NCBI GenBank assembly: GCA_947458565.1
Contig: CANGZK010000060.1
Coordinates: 1 to 6,969 of the forward strand
Length of the DNA stretch: 6,969 bases
Direction of reading: 5' to 3'
DNA from: Acidimicrobiaceae bacterium
GTDB lineage: Bacteria > Actinomycetota > Acidimicrobiia > Acidimicrobiales > Ilumatobacteraceae
Within the stretch, counting starts at the first letter, position 1; every line of letters begins with the position of its first letter. The position numbers and the translations under genes are program-made. Below, in pieces: positions 1-6,277 of this stretch. The notes under the pieces were generated by a model. It made no database searches and had not been told where the DNA came from. It saw only the letters and a list, made by a program, of their open reading frames with translations.

Positions 1-398
1 AGTCTTGTCGAGCCATTTTCCAAGACCACGTGACCCGCTATTCCTAGATCACGGTCAAGCCAAGAATTGAGTAGTGGTCCGCCATACACCTCGACTCCGA
101 GGAGGGACATGTTTGCATACTGTTTATTCGGTTGAGGCTTGATGTGCAAACCCGGTGAGTCTGAGTGCGCACCAACTACACGCACACCGCTTCGTAAAGA
201 TCCCTGCGGAATATTCCAAGCGATAATCGCGCCGCCCCGACAAATAAAACCTTGCTCGGCCGAAAGAACATCACTGGTTGAGCAGTCGCTAAAGCCAGCT
301 TCGGTCAACCGCAGGCGCCACCATTCGACAACATGATGTGAGGTTGGCGAAGCGTCCAATTGCGCCAACAATGAAGCAGTTGCGGCAGTATTGCTCAT
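1..398 (-). CDS. apeB: M18 family aminopeptidase, N-terminal part (cut by left edge)
   Basis: Metallo-aminopeptidase of peptidase family M18 (aspartyl aminopeptidase/DNPEP-like), a cytosolic enzyme with two metal ions that removes N-terminal, often acidic, residues from peptides. Only the first 132 codons are in the window; the gene continues past base 1. Seen in the translation: the zinc-ligand motif GAHSDSPGL at residues 76-84 (H78 is the expected first metal ligand), followed by HIKPQPN, and then the family block SWLDRDLGIAGHV around 112-124, which matches the usual W(F/L)DRDL..AG motif. The start ATG at 398-396 shares four bases (ATGA) with the stop of the membrane-protein gene upstream, which suggests translational coupling. 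The remaining metal ligands and the catalytic Glu lie outside the window. The family call is firm; substrate preference is not visible. The symbol follows bacterial M18 usage. Confidence 0.88.
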   Translation of the reverse strand, partial: MSNTAATASLLAQLDASPTSHHVVEWWRLRLTEAGFSDCSTSDVLSAEQGFICRGGAIIAWNIPQGSLRSGVRVVGAHSDSPGLHIKPQPNKQYANMSLLGVEVYGGPLLNSWLDRDLGIAGHVVLENGSTR

Positions 399-700
399 CC
401 CTGAGATGGTAGCGATGGGAGCTGAACGCGCACGTTCTGGCCGAGAAGTTTGCACGTAGTTTCAACTGGCTGGCCGCTTTCAGCCTGGGCTCTCACTACT
501 TCAATACAAGCGATCAAACTGTCTCGCTGGGTGAAACCCAAATACCCAACAACACAGCAAACACCTATGAGGAGAAGCTTCGTGATTAAAGATGAAGCGA
601 ACTTCAACACGACAAGCACTATGACGACAGATGAAACTATTGCACCGACTGAAAGATTTTTAGCTAAGTCGGCATTTAAGTTAAATAAATTCATCTGCAT
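395..700 (-). CDS. Small membrane protein of unknown function
   Basis: About 101 residues if started at the ATG at 700, or 99 from the ATG at 694. The reading frame opens at an ATG at 745, but that would overlap the well-supported divergent start at 734, so an internal start is more likely. In the 99-residue form there are two closely spaced hydrophobic stretches, roughly residues 16-30 and 39-54, separated by a short segment with two lysines, consistent with a membrane hairpin or one long anchored segment. A soluble C-terminal tail of about 45 residues carries two cysteines and ends SLPSQG. No family is recognised. It sits directly upstream of the M18 aminopeptidase with an ATGA stop/start overlap, so the two are probably one operon. 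No clear Shine-Dalgarno precedes either ATG, so the start is uncertain. Confidence 0.6.
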   Translation of the reverse strand: MQMNLFNLNADLAKNLSVGAIVSSVVIVLVVLKFASSLITKLLLIGVCCVVGYLGFTQRDSLIACIEVVRAQAESGQPVETTCKLLGQNVRVQLPSLPSQG

Positions 701-717
701 ATTCTGCCATGAGCGCG

Positions 718-723
718 ACCCTA
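718..723 (-). promoter_or_regulatory. Candidate -10 element for the membrane protein/M18 operon
   Basis: On the minus strand TAGGGT fits the TAnnnT form of a -10 hexamer. Transcription starting about seven bases further on would give a leader of only about ten bases before the ATG at 700. It partly overlaps the candidate -10 of the divergent gene (722-727). No convincing -35 is visible. Confidence 0.25.
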
Positions 724-727
724 TGCT
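722..727 (+). promoter_or_regulatory. Candidate leaderless -10 element for the DUF3151 gene
   Basis: TATGCT (TAnnnT) ends six bases before the ATG at 734 and no Shine-Dalgarno is present, the spacing expected of a leaderless transcript. No clear -35 hexamer is seen 16-18 bases upstream. Confidence 0.4.
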
Positions 728-733
728 GAACAT

Positions 734-1162
734 ATGAGCGCACATGTGAGTTTGACAGGGGTTGGTCCAGCCGATATGTGTCTGCCAGAGGTCAACACAC
801 AGCTGACATCTGCACTCGATGCAGCGCTCGGAGAGTGTGATCGCGATCGTCGTTCAGCAGTTGTGAAACTTGTTGCGTCAAACCCCACCTATCTTGAAGG
901 TTGGGCTTGGTTAGGCGCACTCGGACGCGACACGATGGATTCATACATGGCATACCGCGTTGGATACCACCGTGGATTGGACGCATTGCGCGGGAATGGC
1001 TGGAAGGGTTCTGGATATGTTCGCTGGTCGCACGTACCTAACCGTGGTTTCTTGAAGTGTCTTAACGGTCTTGCCAAGACATCTCGTTTGATCGGTGACA
1101 ATGCGGAAGCGGACCGATGCGAGCAATTCTTATTGCAACTCGATCCGTCGCACACCTTCTAA
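734..1162 (+). CDS. DUF3151 family protein
   Basis: 142 residues, matching the DUF3151 family of actinobacterial proteins by recall of the pattern. The N-terminus has a GP(A/P)..(C)LPE segment (residues 11-19), followed by a helical middle with repeat-like WAWLGALG. The family core then follows: YRVGYHRGLDALR, the GWKGSGYVRWSH stretch and PNRGFLKCL, with a final helix containing DRCEQFL. The alternating helices resemble a small TPR-like fold, but no biochemical role is known to me. The start at 734 is preferred because the N-terminal LPE segment is part of the family pattern and would be lost with a start at the internal ATG at 776. The stop is nine bases before the mobA-like gene, so the two are probably co-transcribed. 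Translation appears not to use a Shine-Dalgarno. Confidence 0.85.
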   Translation: MSAHVSLTGVGPADMCLPEVNTQLTSALDAALGECDRDRRSAVVKLVASNPTYLEGWAWLGALGRDTMDSYMAYRVGYHRGLDALRGNGWKGSGYVRWSHVPNRGFLKCLNGLAKTSRLIGDNAEADRCEQFLLQLDPSHTF

Positions 1163-1165
1163 TAT
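1160..1165 (+). promoter_or_regulatory. Candidate internal leaderless -10 before the mobA-like gene
   Basis: TAATAT overlaps the stop codon of the DUF3151 gene and ends six bases before the GTG at 1172; no Shine-Dalgarno is present. This is the same layout as at 722-727 and would allow the downstream genes to be transcribed separately. Confidence 0.35.
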
Positions 1166-1171
1166 CGTTGT

Positions 1172-1753
1172 GTGACCGATTCAATCGCTTGTTTCATTCT
1201 CGCTGGCGGTAAGAGTTCTCGATTCGGATCTAATAAATCTTTAGCGTTGGTTGGGTCAGAACCCATGGCCAAAATTGTTGCCAACAATTTGCGTTCTGCT
1301 TTTGGTGGCACTGCACAACTGATCGGTGCTGACCAGCAGTCAAGTTTGGAACTTGGCTTGGAAACCTTCATTGGATCTCGCGAAGGAAACGGACCTTTAG
1401 CCGCAGTTGTTGACGCGATGGAACACGCTGAACAACTGATTGTTGCTGTTGCACCCAACGACACACCATTCTTTAGCCCGATGAATTTTCGTGCACTATT
1501 AGCCAAACTTGAAGATAGTTCTATTGACGTTGCGGTTGCTGTGAGCGGCACAGAGTCTCCTCAAACCCACTGGCTTCTCTCGGTTTGGCGCAAGGAATCG
1601 TGTCTGCCAAAGCTGCTCGTCGAATACGAACGCGGAGTGCGGTCTGTCCATGGTGCGGTGAAAGATCTACATATAGCGTTGGTTTCATTCGATGCAAATT
1701 TGGTACGTAATGTCAATGCAGTTTCAGATCTTTCCGACCGAGGTACTATTTAG
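1172..1753 (+). CDS. mobA: MobA-like molybdenum cofactor guanylyltransferase
   Basis: 193 residues, the usual size for MobA. MobA attaches GMP from GTP to molybdopterin cofactor to make the guanine dinucleotide form used by many molybdoenzymes, in the cytoplasm. The nucleotide-binding signature LAGGKSSRFGSNK is at residues 10-22, with R17 and K22 in the expected places. GNGPLAAV at 72-79 matches the G-PL-G/A block after the variable region. ND-TPF at 96-100 supplies the metal-binding Asp (D97), and NVNAVSDL at 180-187 matches the C-terminal NVN-P-DL element. The start is a GTG without a Shine-Dalgarno; the FILAGG strand follows at the normal distance. Related MobA-like NTP transferases (for example cytidylyl-type or F420 precursor enzymes) share the fold, so the exact substrate is less sure than the family. 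Confidence 0.82.
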   Translation: MTDSIACFILAGGKSSRFGSNKSLALVGSEPMAKIVANNLRSAFGGTAQLIGADQQSSLELGLETFIGSREGNGPLAAVVDAMEHAEQLIVAVAPNDTPFFSPMNFRALLAKLEDSSIDVAVAVSGTESPQTHWLLSVWRKESCLPKLLVEYERGVRSVHGAVKDLHIALVSFDANLVRNVNAVSDLSDRGTI

Positions 1754-1763
1754 CACCAGCAAC

Positions 1764-1769
1764 GAAAGG
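1764..1769 (+). promoter_or_regulatory. Ribosome binding site for the rhodanese gene
   Basis: GAAAGG lies seven bases before the GTG at 1777, which fixes that GTG as the start and contrasts with the SD-less genes around it. Confidence 0.6.
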
Positions 1770-1776
1770 CCTGTTC

Positions 1777-2100
1777 GTGTCAGTTCGAGAAATTACGATT
1801 GAAGAATTGAAAATAGCTCTGAGTAGTGGTTCTGCGGTGATCGATGTCCGCGAATCAGATGAATTCGAATCAGGTCATGTCCCGACCGCGAAGCATGTTC
1901 CTTTGGGAACCGTTCCTAGCAATGTGGATGCATTTCGCTCGGACGCGGAGGTGTATGTCGTTTGCCAGGCGGGTGGTCGCAGCATGCGAGCCTGTGAATT
2001 CTTGCACGATCAGGGCGTTACAAATGTTGTCAATGTTATTGGTGGCACGGCTGGCTGGATTGCTCTTGGAAATCCGGTAGCTACCGGCCAACAGTCGTAG
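1777..2100 (+). CDS. Single-domain rhodanese-like sulfurtransferase
   Basis: 107 residues, one complete rhodanese domain, comparable to GlpE-type or PspE-type cytosolic proteins without a signal peptide. Rhodaneses carry sulfur as a persulfide on a catalytic cysteine and pass it to an acceptor. Visible elements: the IDVRE motif at 22-26, ESGHVPTAKHVPLG at 31-44 (the usual GHIPGA-N-P block), and the active-site loop CQAGGR at 63-68, with C63 as the catalytic cysteine. GGTAGW follows near the C-terminus, typical of the family. The gene begins 23 bases after mobA and ends 25 bases before the RNase D gene. The mobA neighbour makes a role in cofactor sulfur supply conceivable, but nothing in the protein shows its acceptor. 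Confidence 0.9.
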   Translation: MSVREITIEELKIALSSGSAVIDVRESDEFESGHVPTAKHVPLGTVPSNVDAFRSDAEVYVVCQAGGRSMRACEFLHDQGVTNVVNVIGGTAGWIALGNPVATGQQS

Positions 2101-2125
2101 CAAACACGCATCACCACTGTCGCCC

Positions 2126-3280
2126 ATGAACATCTCTTGGATCGATTCAGATGTTGATCTGCAGTCTTTGTTGCATGACATGGTTGGTTGCGATCGTTAC
2201 GCACTAGATACAGAATTCCATCGGGAACGAACATACTTTCCGCAATTAGCCCTGATCCAAATTAAGCACAACAGTAAAATATTTCTGATTGATCCGATCG
2301 CAGTGAACCTTGCACTGTTCGCGGATCTTTTTGCATCAGGATCATTGTGTGTGTTGCATGCTGCGCAACAAGACCTGGAAGTACTCAACCATGCATGTGG
2401 TTCGGCTCCTCAACGAATTTTCGACACTCAAATAGCAGCGGGTTTTGTTGGAATGTCTACGCCTTCATTGTCATCTCTTATTTTGAGCGAACTAAAAGTA
2501 AGCATTAGTAAAGGTGATCGCTTGACTGATTGGCTAAGAAGACCGTTGACGGCTGACCAAAAGACGTATGCAGCTACAGATGTTGAACACCTTTTTGACA
2601 TTCAGGACAATCTCGAGAAGCGGTTGAGCGAACTTGAGCGGCTGGATTGGGTGTATGAGGCTTGCGAGGAGTTGCGTGTCAGACCCGCAGGGCCATCCGA
2701 CCCATCGGACGCGTGGCTACGGGTGAAAGAAGCCAGAGCACTCAAAGGTCAAACTCGAGGTGTTGCTCAAGCCGTATGCGAATGGCGCGAGCGTAAGGCA
2801 ATGGCCGCCGATATTCCTCCGCGTAGGGTGCTTTCAGACATGGCAATACTCGGAATTGCTCAGATCATGCCGACTTCCTCAGATGAGTTGCTCAAAGCAC
2901 GGGGAGTAGAGAGCCGGCAGATCGGTGGCGATGTAGGACGTGAACTGCTTGCGGCGGTCGAACGAGGCAAGAGCGTCGTTGTTTCGCTGCCACAGGTTGA
3001 GAACGACGATGTCGACAAGGAGTTGCGTCCAGCTGTTGGCTTGATCACAGCATGGATGAGTGAGTTGGCCAGAACTCATCACATTGACGCCACATTGCTT
3101 GGAACACGCAACGATATTTTGTCGTTATTGCGCAAATCACCTCAGGGGAGATTGAGCGTAGGTTGGAGAGCGGAAATGGTCGGTAAAGACATTGAGCGCA
3201 TCTTGTCGGGCGAGGCCGGATTGAGCTTCAACGGTCACGGTAGATTGCGCCTGTTACCGACCAATAATCCAACAATCTGA
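2126..3280 (+). CDS. rnd: Ribonuclease D (DEDDy 3'-5' exoribonuclease with HRDC domain)
   Basis: 384 residues, the normal length for RNase D, which trims the 3' ends of tRNA precursors and other structured RNAs using two metal ions. The DEDDy exonuclease domain fills about residues 1-170. Exo I is ALDTEFHRERTYFP with D28 and E30; Exo II is LHAAQQDLEVL with D83; Exo III is YAATDVEHL with Y148 and D152, preceded by the typical DWLRRPLTADQ. An HRDC domain follows at about 198-281 and a second HRDC-like helical region at about 300-380, which matches the two-HRDC layout of E. coli RNase D. The ATG at 2126 is 25 bases after the rhodanese stop and has no evident Shine-Dalgarno; no alternative start preserves the domain as well. 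All catalytic residues are present, so the enzyme should be active. Confidence 0.94.
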   Translation: MNISWIDSDVDLQSLLHDMVGCDRYALDTEFHRERTYFPQLALIQIKHNSKIFLIDPIAVNLALFADLFASGSLCVLHAAQQDLEVLNHACGSAPQRIFDTQIAAGFVGMSTPSLSSLILSELKVSISKGDRLTDWLRRPLTADQKTYAATDVEHLFDIQDNLEKRLSELERLDWVYEACEELRVRPAGPSDPSDAWLRVKEARALKGQTRGVAQAVCEWRERKAMAADIPPRRVLSDMAILGIAQIMPTSSDELLKARGVESRQIGGDVGRELLAAVERGKSVVVSLPQVENDDVDKELRPAVGLITAWMSELARTHHIDATLLGTRNDILSLLRKSPQGRLSVGWRAEMVGKDIERILSGEAGLSFNGHGRLRLLPTNNPTI

Positions 3281-3288
3281 ACTAAAAG

Positions 3289-3295
3289 CCACTAA
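3289..3295 (+). repeat. CCACTAA copy 1
   Basis: Seven-base direct repeat shared with 3336-3342, 47 bases apart, flanking the candidate -10. It could be an operator half site, but it is short enough to occur by chance. Confidence 0.2.
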
Positions 3296-3313
3296 ATCAC
3301 AGGTATATCACGC

Positions 3314-3319
3314 TAAGAT
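3314..3319 (+). promoter_or_regulatory. Candidate -10 for the small gene and typA
   Basis: TAAGAT matches four of six consensus -10 bases. It lies upstream of the leader and would give a 5' untranslated region of about 65 bases before the GTG at 3390. No good -35 is visible. Confidence 0.3.
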
Positions 3320-3335
3320 TTACAGCGATGTTTAT

Positions 3336-3346
3336 CCACTAAGTGG
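3336..3346 (+). repeat. Perfect short palindrome CCACT-A-AGTGG
   Basis: Five-base arms around one base, just downstream of the candidate -10. It contains the second copy of CCACTAA. A loop of one base is too small for a stable RNA hairpin, so a protein-binding site on DNA is the more natural reading if it is functional. Confidence 0.3.
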
Positions 3347-3355
3347 CTGCCTCAC

Positions 3356-3390
3356 CGGTAGTCACCCGATCAAGGTTCGGAGCCCTACCG
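3356..3390 (+). promoter_or_regulatory. Nested inverted repeat covering the ribosome binding site
   Basis: CGGTAG (3356-3361) is complementary to CTACCG (3385-3390). Inside it, CCGA (3366-3369) is complementary to TCGG (3377-3380). The folded RNA would bury two bases of the GGAG ribosome binding site (3379-3382) and the G of the GTG start at 3390. Complementarity is seen directly; a regulatory effect is inference. Confidence 0.35.
3379..3382 (+). promoter_or_regulatory. Ribosome binding site of the 64-residue gene
   Basis: GGAG seven bases before the GTG at 3390 supports that start. Confidence 0.55.
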
Positions 3391-3584
3391 TGAAGAAGGG
3401 TCGTCATCGTCGCTTCGAAGAAGCGCGCAAGTTAAAGCAGTCTGGTCCTAGTGCAAGTGATCTTGGGCTTGGCGGACGTAGCAAAGAAGCAGAGACCGAA
3501 GAAGATCAATACGCAGCAATTGCCGAGAAATACGGTGTTCGCTTCGATGAAGATGATGAAGAAAGCGAAGAGGACGAAGTTTAA
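3390..3584 (+). CDS. Small charge-polarised protein upstream of typA
   Basis: 64 residues, starting at GTG with a GGAG ribosome binding site. The sequence is split by charge. Residues 2-16 (KKGRHRRFEEARKLK) are strongly basic. A Ser/Gly-rich linker covers about 18-31. The C-terminal residues 53-64 are almost all Asp/Glu, 10 of 12. A short aromatic segment, EKYGVRFDE, sits between them. There is no signal peptide or membrane segment, so it is probably cytosolic; much of it is likely disordered. Small basic proteins of the GRHR-FEEAR-LK type appear to recur in actinobacteria from memory, but I know no assigned function. A basic head suggests nucleic-acid or ribosome contact, which is inference. 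The stop is 56 bases before typA on the same strand, so co-transcription is likely. Confidence 0.72.
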   Translation: MKKGRHRRFEEARKLKQSGPSASDLGLGGRSKEAETEEDQYAAIAEKYGVRFDEDDEESEEDEV

Positions 3585-3640
3585 GTAACGCTGCGCGTCC
3601 GGCACACCTCAGATCCCCCCGAAAAAATTCAAGAAAGATC

Positions 3641-5488
3641 ATGACACAAACACCAGAGAAGTTGCGCAATATTGCGCTCGTTGCACACGTAGACCATGGC
3701 AAGACCACTCTTTTGGACGCGCTTTTGCGTTCTGCGGGTACATTTGCTGCTCACTCCGCAGTCATTGATCGAGTAATGGACAATGATGACCAAGAGCGCG
3801 AGCGTGGCATCACCATTTTGGCTAAGGCCGCCCAGATCGAGTGGAAGGGCACCAAGATCAACTTGGTGGATACTCCAGGTCACGCTGACTTTGGTGGAGA
3901 AGTTGAACGCGCACTTGCGATGGTTGACGGCATTTTGCTGTTGGTGGACGCCGCAGAAGGACCATTGCCACAGACCCGTTATGTGCTTTCAAAAGCACTC
4001 GCTTTGGATTTACCAGTAATTTTGGTCATTAACAAGGTTGACCGTCAAGACGCACGCCCAGAAGAGGTGCTGCACGAAGTTGAACAGTTGTTTTTGGACC
4101 TTGCACATGCTGATCACCACTTATCGTTTCCGGTGTTTTCGGCTGTTGCGCGTGACAGTCTCGCAATGGCAGGTATTGGCATGCCAGCGCCAGATGGCGA
4201 CTTGTCTCCGCTGATTGATGCGATCGTTGAGCACATCCCTGCACCACAAAACGATATGAACGCACCGCTGCAAGCAATGGTGACCAACTTGGACGCTTCT
4301 GATTACTTGGGACGCCTTGCCATCGGTCGTGTTATTTCCGGTGTCATGCGCAAAGGCGATCAAGTATCACTTTGTCAAAAACCAACCGACGACAATCCTG
4401 CACCAGTACTGAAGCGCAAGCTCAGTGGTTTGATGGCATTCCACGGCATTGATCGTGTAGACGTTGCGGAAGTCATTGCAGGCGACTTGTTTATCATGAG
4501 CGGAATTGACGAAGTTGAAGTTGGCGACACCATCGCATCCATTGAGAATCCCGTTCCATTGTTGCGCCTTGAAGTTGACGAGCCAGTACTTCGCATGAGT
4601 TTCGGTGTGAATACTTCGCCTTTCGCCGGCAAAGATGGCAAGTACTTGACAAGCCGCCACTTGCGTGACCGCTTGCAGAAAGAAATTCTTGGAAACGTGT
4701 CAATCAAGATAGCTAACACTGAGTCAACCGACGTGATGGAAGTCGCTGGCAGAGGTGAACTTCAGTTGGCTGTATTGATCGAGAATATGCGACGTGAGGG
4801 TTACGAATTGCAAGTGAGTCGCCCAGAAGTAATCACACGCGAGATCAATGGAAAGAAGCATGAGCCTCTCGAGTCTGGGACATGTGACGTGCCAGACGAG
4901 TACGTAGGCGCGGTAACCCAAGCGCTTGCTCCGCGAAAGGGTCGCATTACTGATTTGCGTCCCGGAGATGCGAACCGCACAATCGTTTATTTTGAGGCGC
5001 CTTCACGCGGTTTGATCGGGTTTCGATCACTGTTGTTGACAGTAACTCGCGGAACAGCCCTATTGCACCAAAGCCTTGCTGGATGGATGCCGTGGGCAGG
5101 CGAGTTGCCACATCGTCTTGGTGGAGCAATGGTTTCAGACCGAATGGGTCCAGCTACTGCGTACGCACTCGACAACCTCGAGCAGCGAGGCACACTCTGC
5201 ATCTCTCCAGGTGACGAGCTGTACGAAGGCATGGTCGTTGGAGAGAATGCCCGCGAAGAAGAGATGGTCGTCAACGCGGTGCGTGCGAAAGAAAAGAACA
5301 ACATTCGTACTCACAGCCATGACGAAGGCATCAAACTTGCTACGCCAGTGACTCACACGCTCGAGACTGCAATCGAATGGATTGCTGACGACGAGTTGGT
5401 TGAGGTAACCCCACTCAATGTGCGAATTCGCAAGAAGTACCTAACGATCGAAGATCGTCGCAAGTACACCAAGCGCAATTCGAACTAG
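3641..5488 (+). CDS. typA: Translational GTPase TypA/BipA
   Basis: 615 residues, full length for the family. TypA is a ribosome-binding GTPase related to EF-G and LepA, needed mainly under stress or cold and linked to late steps of ribosome assembly. The GTPase domain has all five G motifs: AHVDHGKTT at 15-23, RGITI at 55-59 (switch I), DTPGH at 77-81 with the catalytic-position H81, NKVD at 131-134, and SA at 167-168. Domain II follows from about 210. EF-G-like domains III and V follow, with GRGELQLAVLIENMRREGYE in domain III and SRGLIGFRS in domain V. The TypA-specific C-terminal domain includes REEEMVVNA, KEKNNIRTHS and VEVTPLNVRIRKK. The ATG at 3641 is preceded by a weak purine-rich AAGAAAG. 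No truncation or motif change is seen. Confidence 0.97.
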   Translation: MTQTPEKLRNIALVAHVDHGKTTLLDALLRSAGTFAAHSAVIDRVMDNDDQERERGITILAKAAQIEWKGTKINLVDTPGHADFGGEVERALAMVDGILLLVDAAEGPLPQTRYVLSKALALDLPVILVINKVDRQDARPEEVLHEVEQLFLDLAHADHHLSFPVFSAVARDSLAMAGIGMPAPDGDLSPLIDAIVEHIPAPQNDMNAPLQAMVTNLDASDYLGRLAIGRVISGVMRKGDQVSLCQKPTDDNPAPVLKRKLSGLMAFHGIDRVDVAEVIAGDLFIMSGIDEVEVGDTIASIENPVPLLRLEVDEPVLRMSFGVNTSPFAGKDGKYLTSRHLRDRLQKEILGNVSIKIANTESTDVMEVAGRGELQLAVLIENMRREGYELQVSRPEVITREINGKKHEPLESGTCDVPDEYVGAVTQALAPRKGRITDLRPGDANRTIVYFEAPSRGLIGFRSLLLTVTRGTALLHQSLAGWMPWAGELPHRLGGAMVSDRMGPATAYALDNLEQRGTLCISPGDELYEGMVVGENAREEEMVVNAVRAKEKNNIRTHSHDEGIKLATPVTHTLETAIEWIADDELVEVTPLNVRIRKKYLTIEDRRKYTKRNSN

Positions 5489-5489
5489 T

Positions 5490-5513
5490 TAAAACTCGCT
5501 AACAGAAGTTTTA
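5490..5513. terminator. Possible weak bidirectional terminator
   Basis: TAAAACT (5490-5496) and AGTTTTA (5507-5513) form perfect seven-base arms around ten bases, between the convergent typA and Cys-rich genes. The stem is A/T-rich, so its strength is doubtful. It overlaps the stop codon of the minus-strand gene. Confidence 0.3.
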
Positions 5514-6263
5514 CTTCTTGGCGGTCTTACGTGTTGGGTTCTTGAGTGAAACCTGAGGATGAGGTCGCGGCGTTGATCGCTTCTCTTCAAGCAGTTTCAC
5601 AAGTGTCTTGTATGTTTTTGAACCAATGAGCTCTGTGATCTCATCTTTCAAATACTTGTAAACAGGGTCTTTACCAACGAACGCTGCAGGGTCGTCGGTG
5701 CACCACCAATGGAACTCGATGCCGCCCTCGCCCCAGTCACGCCGTTTCCACTCGCGCAGGTGAGAGATGACATGGCCATCGTCCTCGGTGTGCTCATCTA
5801 GGCGCAACGGAACCTGCCAACACACATCTGGCTTCCAATCCATAGGACGCTCGCCAACTTCGAGAGCAGCGATATGGAATGCACAACCCATGCCACCTTC
5901 GAAACCAGGGTCGTTGTGGAAGATACATGCATCATTGACGCGTCGTGTTGCATCTGAACCGTCACGATTCTTAATCAGCCATCGGTTATTCGCGCCTTTG
6001 TCATGCTTTTGCCAGTGTTCTGGCTTGAGACGCTTTACCGACTTTTTGACCGACGCAAGATCTTTTTTGTCGATGAAGTGAGCGCCGTAACTGCAACAAC
6101 CTTGCTGCAATTTGGTTGCATCGTCATCGAGAACGCCCTTACAGCCGGATCCGTAGATGCATGACCAGTTGGAAAGCATGAATGTCGAATCGATCATCCA
6201 TGTTTGCTCGGCGTCTGGGTCGGTGAAGCTAATCCACTCGTGTAGTTCTTCTGGTCGTGACAT
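5511..6263 (-). CDS. Cys-rich actinobacterial protein, putative metal-binding (YkgJ/DUF3109-like)
   Basis: 250 residues from the ATG at 6263. The frame extends to a TTG at 6323, but the ATG is preferred because it begins a plausible N-terminus and has a -10-like element just upstream. Eight cysteines are spread through the protein at residues 35, 41, 56, 57, 113, 127, 148 and 188: SCIYGSGC, GCCSYGAHF, ACIFHNDPGFEGGMGC, KPDVCWQ and HWWC. The C-x5-C...CC pattern followed by later cysteines resembles proteins annotated as putative zinc- or iron-chelating (YkgJ/DUF3109 group). The surrounding WKPDVCW, REWKRRDWG and EFHWWC blocks are recalled as conserved in uncharacterised actinobacterial homologues. 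A Lys/Arg-rich tail ends the protein. No signal peptide is present, so it is probably cytosolic. It may bind a metal or an Fe-S cluster; function unknown. Convergent with typA. Confidence 0.75.
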   Translation of the reverse strand: MSRPEELHEWISFTDPDAEQTWMIDSTFMLSNWSCIYGSGCKGVLDDDATKLQQGCCSYGAHFIDKKDLASVKKSVKRLKPEHWQKHDKGANNRWLIKNRDGSDATRRVNDACIFHNDPGFEGGMGCAFHIAALEVGERPMDWKPDVCWQVPLRLDEHTEDDGHVISHLREWKRRDWGEGGIEFHWWCTDDPAAFVGKDPVYKYLKDEITELIGSKTYKTLVKLLEEKRSTPRPHPQVSLKNPTRKTAKK

Positions 6264-6271
6264 AGGTTGTG

Positions 6272-6277
6272 ACGCTA
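6272..6277 (-). promoter_or_regulatory. Candidate leaderless -10 for the Cys-rich gene
   Basis: On the minus strand TAGCGT (TAnnnT) ends eight bases before the ATG at 6263, and no Shine-Dalgarno is visible. This supports the ATG over the upstream TTG. Confidence 0.3.

Larger units (their letters stand above)
3281..3389 (+). other. Intergenic leader between rnd and the small gene
   Basis: A 109-base gap, the longest in the plus-strand run. It contains a possible -10, two copies of CCACTAA (one part of a palindrome) and a nested inverted repeat over the ribosome binding site, each listed separately. No strong rho-independent terminator for rnd was seen. Confidence 0.5.

Noticed and set aside
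139..336. 65-residue plus-strand frame at the left end
   Set aside because: It lies antisense to the M18 aminopeptidase, whose motifs are clear on the other strand; the frame is Arg/Pro/Ser-rich and has no recognisable pattern.
450..737. 95-residue plus-strand frame
   Set aside because: Antisense shadow of the small membrane protein; the minus-strand frame has coherent hydrophobic segments and ends in the ATGA overlap with the M18 gene.
701..745. Longer form of the small membrane protein starting at the ATG at 745 or 733
   Set aside because: It would overlap the well-supported DUF3151 start at 734 and cover both candidate promoters; the added residues show no domain feature.
3350..3392. tRNA-like T-arm (GGTTCGGAGCC) before the small gene
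   Set aside because: The flanking bases do not form a five-pair T stem, and there is no acceptor, D or anticodon arm in register.
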